Shown here: in pieces, positions 1 to 5,200 of the stretch | Numbering within the stretch: the first letter of the stretch is position 1 | Layout of the letters: every line of letters begins with the position of its first letter | Assembly (NCBI GenBank): GCA_945862475.1 | Contig: CAMAYW010000152.1 | Span: 1-6,360, forward strand | DNA: 6,360 nucleotides | Reading direction: 5' to 3' | Source of the DNA: Bacteriovorax stolpii | GTDB taxonomy: Bacteria > Bdellovibrionota > Bacteriovoracia > Bacteriovoracales > Bacteriovoracaceae | Position numbers and translations under genes: made by a program | The notes under the pieces: generated by a model | What the model was told of the DNA's origin: nothing | The model's database searches: none | Seen by the model: the letters and a program-made list of their open reading frames with translations, nothing else

Positions 1-642
1 TACAGACCCCTTGATCCAACTTCTGATGATTTTTTTCCCATAGCTGAACCTCCGTTTAAATTTCTCATTAATTTAGAACGCTACCTTGATACGGGCCTTT
101 TTTTGGATCACAGGCCTTTAAGGCAACATCTCTACCTCAACTCTAAAGATAAAAAGGTTCTCAACCTCTTCTGTTATACAGGCTCCATTAGTGTTGCCTG
201 TGCTCTCGGCGGGGGAATTGTGACCTCCATTGATATGTCGAATACTTATTTACAATGGGCCTATGAGAATTTTTTGTTAAATAAACTGGATCCTAAAATG
301 CATGTTTTTTATCAAGCAGACGTCTTGAAAGAACTTCATATTAGAAAAGAGAACAACGAATTATTTGATATCATCATTCTGGATCCACCAAGCTTCTCAA
401 ATTCCAAAAGGATGGAGGAAGATTTAGACATTGAAAGAGATCACCCTCTCCTCATAAGAGACAGCATGAACCTACTTTCACCGGGTGGAGTTCTTTATTT
501 CTCAACCAATAAAAGAAAATTCGAGCTTCATCCCATTATTTCTGACCATTACAAGGTTAAGGAAATCTCACAATGGACGATCCCTCAGGATTTTCACCAG
601 ACGAACATTCATCGTTCTTTCACGATTGAGAAGCGTCAGTAA
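1..642 (+). CDS. rlmKL: 23S rRNA (guanine-N7)-methyltransferase, RlmK domain of RlmKL (C-terminal part, 5' truncated)
   Basis: The reading frame is open from the first base of the window to TAA at 640-642, giving 213 codons, so the gene starts outside the window. LDTGLFLDHRPLR at residues 29-41 is the signature that leads into RlmK-type SAM methyltransferase domains. The SAM-binding motif I follows (VLNLFCYTGS, residues 53-62), with an acidic motif II region (SIDMSNTYL, 76-84). Motif IV is LDPPSFSNSKRM, with DPP at residues 128-130. In E. coli this domain is the C-terminal half of the bifunctional RlmKL protein and makes m7G2069 in 23S rRNA, while the N-terminal half makes m2G2445. Only the RlmK part is visible, so I cannot tell whether this gene is the fused form or a stand-alone enzyme. 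No intrinsic terminator with a T-run follows the stop. The family call is secure; the exact target base rests on family knowledge. Confidence 0.9.
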   Translation, partial: YRPLDPTSDDFFPIAEPPFKFLINLERYLDTGLFLDHRPLRQHLYLNSKDKKVLNLFCYTGSISVACALGGGIVTSIDMSNTYLQWAYENFLLNKLDPKMHVFYQADVLKELHIRKENNELFDIIILDPPSFSNSKRMEEDLDIERDHPLLIRDSMNLLSPGGVLYFSTNKRKFELHPIISDHYKVKEISQWTIPQDFHQTNIHRSFTIEKRQ

Positions 643-649
643 TTAGACC

Positions 650-670
650 TACTAATAAAACATATTAGTA
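650..670. repeat. Short inverted repeat downstream of the methyltransferase gene
   Basis: TACTAAT (650-656) and ATTAGTA (664-670) form a perfect 7-bp dyad around a 7-base centre. The core CTAATAAAA at 652-660 recurs as a direct repeat at 674-682, 22 bp away, about two helical turns. The stem is AT-rich and no T-run follows it, so it is a poor intrinsic terminator. It could be a protein-binding site or simply chance in AT-rich DNA. Confidence 0.35.
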
Positions 671-713
671 ATCCTAATAAAAACTTACCTCTCATGAGGC
701 CGGGTGAGTGTAA

Positions 714-725
714 TTAAGTACTTAA
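714..725. repeat. 12-bp perfect palindrome TTAAGTACTTAA
   Basis: TTAAGTACTTAA is fully self-complementary and lies about 55 bp upstream of the candidate -35 box of the secreted-protein gene. It may be an operator, but AT-rich palindromes of this size can arise by chance, and no second copy was noticed in the window. Confidence 0.25.
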
Positions 726-779
726 ATATGCAAGGATATCGTTCTTTCTCTGTAAAAAAGACATATCTCACCCCACCCC

Positions 780-807
780 TTGACCATCTGTTTCTTAAGT
801 TGATAAG
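780..807 (+). promoter_or_regulatory. Candidate sigma70-type promoter of the secreted-protein gene
   Basis: The -35 element TTGACC (780-785) is five of six to consensus. It is followed after 16 bp by GATAAG (802-807), which is four of six to TATAAT. Transcription would begin near 813-815 and give a leader of about 60 nt before the ATG at 873. No stronger pair was seen in the 230-bp gap. The prediction is by eye only. Confidence 0.45.
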
Positions 808-818
808 TAAGGCACACA

Positions 819-856
819 TTTAATGATCAGATGGATGAAATCATTAAAAAGATTTC
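819..856 (+). promoter_or_regulatory. Two mutually exclusive leader hairpins upstream of the ribosome binding site
   Basis: TTTAATGAT (819-827) pairs perfectly with ATCATTAAA (840-848) in a 9-bp stem with a 12-nt loop. An overlapping alternative is GAAATC (837-842) with GATTTC (851-856). The two stems share bases and cannot form together. They lie within the predicted leader, and the second one ends six bases before the Shine-Dalgarno sequence at 862-867. Both are AT-rich and weak, so a regulatory role is only a possibility. Confidence 0.3.
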
Positions 857-872
857 TTAACAGGGGGAATGA

Positions 873-1637
873 ATGAAAAAACTATTACTCGCTTCTTCAC
901 TCGTTTTATCAACAACAGCTTTTGCGGCATCTAATATTCCATTAGAGCAGCAAATCTCTAGCTTCTCAGTAGAAGAAGTGACGACTCCTGCAAACTTGCA
1001 CAAGATGACAATGATGGGTTTAGATGGTGGTGCTAATGGTGGAGTCACTGGCGGTGGAACAACAACTCCAGAAATTCCTCCTAAGCCGACCTTCGATGAT
1101 AGAATAGATAAAACAGGTAGAGTTATACAAACAGCTCGTGATCTTGTTGCCCTCGGTGAAGCCTTTTACGAACTTGTGAAAAAAGGCCGCCCATCTAACG
1201 TAACTGAATTTGCTCCTATTAGTGTTGTTCCTCGTAATGCTCAAACTAAAGAATACATTGATCCATTTGATTTAGAAGGTTTCTCAATGCCAGTAGAGAG
1301 AAGCTTTATTGCAAAAGTAAAAAATGGAACAGGTTCTGAAGTTGTGAATTTTAATTATAAAGTGATCTACTCGTTTGGTGGATCTTATGATGGTAAAGGT
1401 AAATATCTCACTAACGTGATGGTAGTTCCTGGTGCAGTTAGAACTTCTTATGGTTGGGACTTTAATGCGAAGATGAGTTTATCAGGTGTGATGAACCACG
1501 GAACAAGAGAAAATCCAGTGGCAGGTGCAATGGTTAATATTAAGTACCAAATGAACTCATGGTCAGCTGCTTTCGAGCGTAACGATACAATCCATGTTAC
1601 TGGTGCTGGAGAAATGAAAAATTTCATGGCCCAATAA
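873..1637 (+). CDS. Sec-secreted protein of unknown function with glycine-rich linker
   Basis: I do not recognise the family of this 254-residue protein. It starts at ATG 873, five bases after a strong Shine-Dalgarno AGGGGG (862-867). The N-terminus is a clear Sec signal peptide: two lysines, a hydrophobic core, and likely cleavage after AFA at residue 18. Residues 49-71 form a Gly/Thr/Pro-rich linker (GGANGGVTGGG, then TTTPEIPPKP) that separates a short N-terminal piece from the main domain. Residues from about 110 to 248 alternate polar and hydrophobic positions and hold many G, V, Y and N residues, suggesting a beta-rich fold. Landmarks are NYKVIYSFGGSYDGKGKY (161-178) and YGWDFNA (193-199). 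The mature protein has no cysteine, and no lipobox or other membrane segment is present. It is monocistronic, with its own candidate promoter and terminator. Periplasm, outer membrane or outside the cell are all possible destinations. Confidence 0.85.
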   Translation: MKKLLLASSLVLSTTAFAASNIPLEQQISSFSVEEVTTPANLHKMTMMGLDGGANGGVTGGGTTTPEIPPKPTFDDRIDKTGRVIQTARDLVALGEAFYELVKKGRPSNVTEFAPISVVPRNAQTKEYIDPFDLEGFSMPVERSFIAKVKNGTGSEVVNFNYKVIYSFGGSYDGKGKYLTNVMVVPGAVRTSYGWDFNAKMSLSGVMNHGTRENPVAGAMVNIKYQMNSWSAAFERNDTIHVTGAGEMKNFMAQ

Positions 1638-1663
1638 TTGAAATTTTCCTCCCAAGAAAAGCG

Positions 1664-1690
1664 AAGGGCCACGAAAGTGGCCCTTTTTTT
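1664..1690 (+). terminator. Intrinsic terminator, possibly bidirectional
   Basis: A 9-bp stem pairs AAGGGCCAC (1664-1672) with GTGGCCCTT (1677-1685) around a GAAA tetraloop, and seven Ts run at 1684-1690. It lies 26 bp after the stop of the secreted-protein gene. Read on the minus strand, the stem is followed by TTCGCTTTTCTT, moderately T-rich, so it may also stop transcripts of the convergent gene ending at 1734. Confidence 0.93.
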
Positions 1691-1733
1691 ATTTCAAAAT
1701 AATCGTCATCCCAATCATTAGCTACGTTATTTT

Positions 1734-2123
1734 TCATTCACAAGGTGCGTGAATCTTTAAGAGTTTTCTGAAGACTTTATTAAAGGATTTAGCAAAATCA
1801 GAGACACCACAAAGCTGAGTAAGACATCGAACGCGCTCTTTATATTCATATGATTTTCCGGACTTATAGTTAATTGTGAGGCTTGCAAACGCGTAATTAA
1901 AATACCGCTCCTCTAATTCAACACCATCTGCCACTAATGTAAGGTCAGCTTTTAGGACCTCGTACGTTTCTTCCATCTTCTTAGCCTTAAGGATCGTTCC
2001 AAAATCAAAATAGATGGTGTGCCCAGCATGTAAAAAATCTTTTACAGGAATGAAAACCTTACAATCAGAAGCTTCCGCCATGACAGAACCAAGGGTAAAG
2101 AGAGCTATCATTAAAAAGTTCAT
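1734..2123 (-). CDS. Small secreted cysteine-containing protein of unknown function
   Basis: I do not recognise the family. Starting at ATG 2123 gives 129 residues. An upstream in-frame ATG at 2135 would add four, but only U- and A-rich sequence precedes it. GGAG at 2133-2130 sits six bases before ATG 2123, which decides the start. The N-terminus is a signal peptide with an unusually uncharged start (MNFLMIALFTLGSVMA), probably cut after AEA just before SDC. The mature protein has four cysteines: one near its N-terminus, a C-x4-C pair (RCLTQLC), and one next to the last residue (APCE). Two disulfides in the periplasm are therefore possible. The middle looks like beta strands (YFNYAFASLTINY) and the C-terminus is basic and helical. 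The gene lies behind the rpsA terminator on the same strand with no clear promoter of its own, and it converges on the secreted-protein gene. Confidence 0.7.
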   Translation of the reverse strand: MNFLMIALFTLGSVMAEASDCKVFIPVKDFLHAGHTIYFDFGTILKAKKMEETYEVLKADLTLVADGVELEERYFNYAFASLTINYKSGKSYEYKERVRCLTQLCGVSDFAKSFNKVFRKLLKIHAPCE

Positions 2124-2144
2124 CATTAACTCCATTTAAATAAC

Positions 2145-2173
2145 AAAAAAAAGGCCCGGATTTCTCCGGGCCT
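2145..2173 (-). terminator. Strong intrinsic terminator of rpsA
   Basis: On the minus strand AGGCCCGGA (2173-2165) pairs with TCCGGGCCT (2160-2152) in a 9-bp GC-rich stem closed by a GAAA loop, followed by a run of T corresponding to the As at 2152-2145. It lies about 40 bp past the rpsA stop and ends only about 20 bp before the start of the next minus-strand gene. Confidence 0.93.
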
Positions 2174-2177
2174 GTCG

Positions 2178-2198
2178 AAAAGGTACGCGGTACCTTTT
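2178..2198 (-). repeat. Second hairpin between rpsA stop and terminator
   Basis: AAAAGGTAC (2178-2186) and GTACCTTTT (2190-2198) form a perfect 9-bp inverted repeat with a 3-base centre. On the transcript it begins 14 nt after the rpsA stop codon and its 3' arm ends in UUUU. It could be a weak first terminator, a barrier protecting the rpsA mRNA 3' end, or an operator. Its perfection makes chance unlikely, but its role is not shown. Confidence 0.55.
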
Positions 2199-2212
2199 GA
2201 ACTTTTTAGCAA

Positions 2213-3979
2213 TTAAACTTTGAAGCCTTTAAGCTTGTCTGCAAGCGTAGATGGCTGGGCCACTTCTGCTTTGTAGTTCGACTTATACTCGCCAGAAGCT
2301 ACTGCTTTCATAGAAAGAGCAATCTTCTTAGCTGACTTGTCGATAGAGATAACGATCGCCTTAACTTTGTCACCTTTAGCAACTTTATCAGACGGCTTCT
2401 CTACGCGCTCTTCAGAGATTTCAGAGATGTGAACGAGACCTTCGATACCAGTTTCAAGCTCAACGAATACGCCGAACTCAGTGATACGAACAGCTTCGCC
2501 TTCAACTACTGAACCAACAGGCATACGCTCTTCGATCTTCTTCCAAGGATCTTCCTCAAGCTGTTTAAGGCCTAAGCAGAACTTTTGGTTTTCAGCATCA
2601 ACAGTTACGACTGCAGCTTTAATTTTTTGACCAACTTTGTACTCTTCAGAAGGGTTTACATTCTTTTTAGTCCAAGAAAGGTCAGATACGTGGATAAGAG
2701 CGTCTACTTCTTCACCAAGATCAATGAATAGACCGAAATCTACGATCGCCTTGATTGTTCCTTCTGCCACTTTTCCAACAGTATATTTAGCAGATAAATC
2801 ATCCCAAGGGTTTGGCATAAGCTGCTTAAGACCTAGAGAGATGCGCTTGTTTTCAACGTCTACTTCAAGAACAACAGCTTCAACTTTATCGCCTACGTTG
2901 TATGTCTTGTTAGCAGATTTTTTGTTTGTCCAGCTCATTTCTGAAACGTGGATCAAGCCTTCGATGCCGTCAGTAAGCTCAACGAAGATACCGTAGTCTT
3001 TAACAGAAACGATTTCTCCAGAAACTTTTGAACCTGGCATATATTTATCTTTAGCAGATTCCCAAGGGTTAGCTTGAACTTGCTTAAGACCTAAAGATAC
3101 GCGCTCTTTAGAAGAGTCATACTTAAGGATCTTAACATCTACTTCGTCACCAACGTTAAGAAGGTTAGAAGGATGCTTCACACGGCCCCAAGACATATCT
3201 GTGATATGTAATAGACCATCAACACCACCAAGATCGATGAACGCACCGTAATCAGTAATGTTTTTCACAATACCTTTCACGATCATGCCTTCTTGGATCT
3301 GAGTAAGTGTTTCATCTCTCATCTTACCGCGCTCTTCAGCTAGAATTGCACGACGAGAAAGAACGATGTTTCCACGTTTTTTGTTGAACTTAATAACTTT
3401 GAATTCCATTGTTTTACCAATGTACTTATCAAGGTTTTTAACTGGACGGATATCGATTTGCGAACCAGGAAGGAACGCTTTAACACCGATATCAACAGAA
3501 AGACCGCCTTTAACTTTAGCGATAACAGTTCCTTCAACAGGTTCACCTTTTTCGCAAGCTTCAGAGATCTTATCCCAAGCCTTAAGAATTTCTGCTTTGT
3601 CTTTAGAGAGAACAAGGTTCCCCATCGTAGACTCAAGCTTCTCAAGATAAACTTGGATTTCTTCACCGACTTTCACTTTCATGGTTCCGTCGTAGTTACG
3701 GAATTCACGAGCGAGTACAAGACCTTCTTGCTTGTAGCCGATGTCGACAGTGACGAATTCATCGTTCATAGCAACTACGCGGCCCATGAAAACTTCGCCT
3801 TCAGCGAAATTCTTTGCGCCAGCGGAATTGATCATCTCGCTGAATTCAGTTTTAGCTTTTTGTTCTGGAACGTCTCCCATTTCGAAGTCGAACCCTTTGA
3901 TCCAAGCTGGGATTTCAAAGTTAGGTTTAGAGGCAGTTGTTTGTTTGGTGGCCATAATATAGCCCCCCTTTTTAGACAT
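2213..3979 (-). CDS. rpsA: 30S ribosomal protein S1
   Basis: The 588-residue product has six S1 (OB-fold) RNA-binding repeats at about residues 59-127, 145-210, 228-300, 315-386, 402-473 and 488-559. E. coli S1 has 557 residues and the same repeat number. Repeats 3-6 carry typical cores such as DYGAFIDLGGVDGLLHITDMSW. Repeats 3, 4 and 5 each end in a linker like SLGLKQ-x4-PW. Repeat 1 is more divergent, as expected for the ribosome-binding end of S1. S1 binds mRNA on the 30S subunit and helps unfold and load it during initiation. Two starts are possible: ATG 3979, five bases after GGAG, and ATG 3955, seven bases after AAGGGGGG. I used the upstream one because its Shine-Dalgarno is closer to consensus. 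The gene lies 45 bp downstream of the glycosyltransferase and ends at a hairpin plus terminator. No cmk or ihfB neighbour is present. Confidence 0.97.
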   Translation of the reverse strand: MSKKGGYIMATKQTTASKPNFEIPAWIKGFDFEMGDVPEQKAKTEFSEMINSAGAKNFAEGEVFMGRVVAMNDEFVTVDIGYKQEGLVLAREFRNYDGTMKVKVGEEIQVYLEKLESTMGNLVLSKDKAEILKAWDKISEACEKGEPVEGTVIAKVKGGLSVDIGVKAFLPGSQIDIRPVKNLDKYIGKTMEFKVIKFNKKRGNIVLSRRAILAEERGKMRDETLTQIQEGMIVKGIVKNITDYGAFIDLGGVDGLLHITDMSWGRVKHPSNLLNVGDEVDVKILKYDSSKERVSLGLKQVQANPWESAKDKYMPGSKVSGEIVSVKDYGIFVELTDGIEGLIHVSEMSWTNKKSANKTYNVGDKVEAVVLEVDVENKRISLGLKQLMPNPWDDLSAKYTVGKVAEGTIKAIVDFGLFIDLGEEVDALIHVSDLSWTKKNVNPSEEYKVGQKIKAAVVTVDAENQKFCLGLKQLEEDPWKKIEERMPVGSVVEGEAVRITEFGVFVELETGIEGLVHISEISEERVEKPSDKVAKGDKVKAIVISIDKSAKKIALSMKAVASGEYKSNYKAEVAQPSTLADKLKGFKV

Positions 3980-3983
3980 TAAT

Positions 3984-3997
3984 TCTCCTACTGGAGA
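3984..3997 (-). promoter_or_regulatory. Hairpin sequestering the rpsA Shine-Dalgarno
   Basis: On the minus strand TCTCC (3997-3993) pairs perfectly with GGAGA (3988-3984) across a 4-base AGTA loop. GGAGA is the Shine-Dalgarno sequence of the ATG at 3979, so the stem would bury it. In E. coli, rpsA translation is autoregulated by S1 through a folded initiation region. This short stem could act similarly, though five base pairs alone are only marginally stable. Confidence 0.5.
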
Positions 3998-4024
3998 GCG
4001 GAAAATATAAATGATCTGAAGGGA

Positions 4025-5200
4025 TTACGCGAGCTTTTTCTGCTTCTGACTGTAACGAAGACGCTGAGTGTAAAGTTTTTCATAGTGAGCGTAAAGTTCT
4101 TCAGCATATCGCTCGAAGTGATGTTGTTCTTGAAGCTCAAGTTCGACCCCTTGAAGTTCCTCTAAGTAGCTGGAATAATTAGTGAGGATCTTTACCAACT
4201 TATCTTTGAGTTCCCTTCCGTCTTCGGGGTGATAAGTTTCCCCAAATTTCCCCTGCTTAATCAGTTGCTGACGAGTCGAGGTTCTTGGAAGAAGAACGGG
4301 TGTTTGAGTCACAAGAGCATAGAGGTCTTGATCAGAAAAGAGCTCTCTTTGGGGAAGGCCCACAAAAATATCACAGTCTTGAAAACTACTTGAAGCGAGA
4401 GGTCTCGTTTCAAAACTTACATGCATCTCAAGGTGCCTCTCTAGAATCATTCTCTTGAGTTCCTCATAAATGTCATGGTTGTACCACGAGATATCTGTCA
4501 TCAGAGTGAAGATAAGGCGCTTATCAAAATTTTGGGTTTTTAGTTGATGGATGAGAGAGGGAATGCAATCAAAGAAAAGTTTAATGTTTGAAAGACTTCT
4601 TTCTGTTCGAGAAATAAAAATAACAATTTTTTTCTTTTCCTCTAGATGAACAGAGCGAGTGATTCTTGCAGGAAAATCTATTCCTGCGCCTGTGACATAA
4701 ATTCTTCTCTGGTTGACAGGGAAAGTCTCGGCAGCAAGTTCTTTAATATTGGGAGAAAAAGTAAAAATTGAATCTGTTCGAGAGATGAACCATTTATCCA
4801 AAAAGTTGTTTTTTTTCCAAGGGATCGATTCATTAAAGGTAAAGACCATTGGGATTTGAAGCATTCCTTTTAAAATCATTCCCACAGGTAAGAGTGTATC
4901 GTAGTTGTAGGAATGAATGATATCAATCTGCTGCTTTTGAAGAATATGCTGTAATTGAAAGTAAAAATTGAGTCTCGATCTCCAGGATCTAAGGTGACTT
5001 GAAAAATGCAACCTTGGAATATCTTCTTTCTCAGCTTCTCTATCAACAAGTGACTTCTCGTGACAAAGAAGAAAAGCTGTTCCTCCGATATTTCGAAAAT
5101 AGCTAGCATCAGCGATACAACGCCTTTCAAGTGTTCCCCAATTTTCTGAAAGACAGACGTAGAGAACAGTGAGATCTGAAAGTCGGATTTTTTCTCTCAT
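4025..5200 (-). CDS. GT4-like (GT-B fold) glycosyltransferase, divergent active-site motif
   Basis: The 391-residue protein has the layout of GT4-type glycosyltransferases. The N-terminal Rossmann half begins with a beta strand (TVLYVCLSENWG, residues 11-22) and contains IDIIHSYNY (92-100) and IPMVFTFNE (116-124). The hinge segment RIYVTGAGIDF (166-176) matches the usual VIPNGID position. The C-terminal half holds the donor-site region around PQRELFSDQDLYAL (283-296) and PVLLP (301-305). The usual E(x7)E motif reads E286-x7-Y294, so the second glutamate is missing. No signal peptide or membrane segment is seen, so it is probably cytosolic or peripheral at the inner membrane. The C-terminus is helical and charged, with an EELYAHY/EKLYTQR duplication. 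Its ATG overlaps the upstream stop by one base (TAATG) without a good Shine-Dalgarno. Sugar donor and acceptor cannot be inferred, and the motif change leaves activity in doubt. Confidence 0.75.
   Translation of the reverse strand: MREKIRLSDLTVLYVCLSENWGTLERRCIADASYFRNIGGTAFLLCHEKSLVDREAEKEDIPRLHFSSHLRSWRSRLNFYFQLQHILQKQQIDIIHSYNYDTLLPVGMILKGMLQIPMVFTFNESIPWKKNNFLDKWFISRTDSIFTFSPNIKELAAETFPVNQRRIYVTGAGIDFPARITRSVHLEEKKKIVIFISRTERSLSNIKLFFDCIPSLIHQLKTQNFDKRLIFTLMTDISWYNHDIYEELKRMILERHLEMHVSFETRPLASSSFQDCDIFVGLPQRELFSDQDLYALVTQTPVLLPRTSTRQQLIKQGKFGETYHPEDGRELKDKLVKILTNYSSYLEELQGVELELQEQHHFERYAEELYAHYEKLYTQRLRYSQKQKKLA
4065..4102 (-). repeat. 21-bp-period direct repeat inside the glycosyltransferase gene
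   Basis: Bases 4065-4081 and 4086-4102 are the same 17-bp sequence (TGAG-Y-GTAAAGTT-Y-TTC) with two mismatches, offset by 21 bp. In the protein this is a seven-residue duplication, EELYAHY then EKLYTQR (residues 367-380), equal to one helical heptad. It looks like a small in-frame duplication that extended the C-terminal helix. Confidence 0.6.

Noticed and set aside
103..642. TTG at 103 as the methyltransferase start
   Set aside because: The frame is open to the window edge, and the conserved YLDTGLFLDHR signature runs across this codon, so it is internal.
784..834. CCATCTG/CAGATGG inverted repeat
   Set aside because: The arms are 7 bp with a 37-bp gap, and one arm lies upstream of the predicted transcription start, so no sensible RNA or operator structure follows.
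857..1244. Minus-strand frames opposite the secreted-protein gene
   Set aside because: The plus-strand gene has a signal peptide, Shine-Dalgarno and terminator; the antisense frames have none of these.
3340..3666. Minus-strand frame overlapping rpsA in another register
   Set aside because: It lies entirely within rpsA on the same strand, the product is Lys/Leu/Ser-rich with no recognisable features, and it has no start signal.
3458..3982. Long plus-strand open frame antisense to rpsA, with several shorter ones at 2637-2996, 3366-3650 and 3741-3962
   Set aside because: All lie opposite a secure rpsA coding region. Their translations are low-quality and rich in Ser, Phe and Arg, with no domain or Shine-Dalgarno. 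They are by-products of rpsA codon bias.
4004..4032. TATATT near 4009-4004 as an rpsA -10 box
   Set aside because: The sequence 17 bp upstream (TCGCGT) does not resemble a -35 element, so support is too weak to list a promoter.
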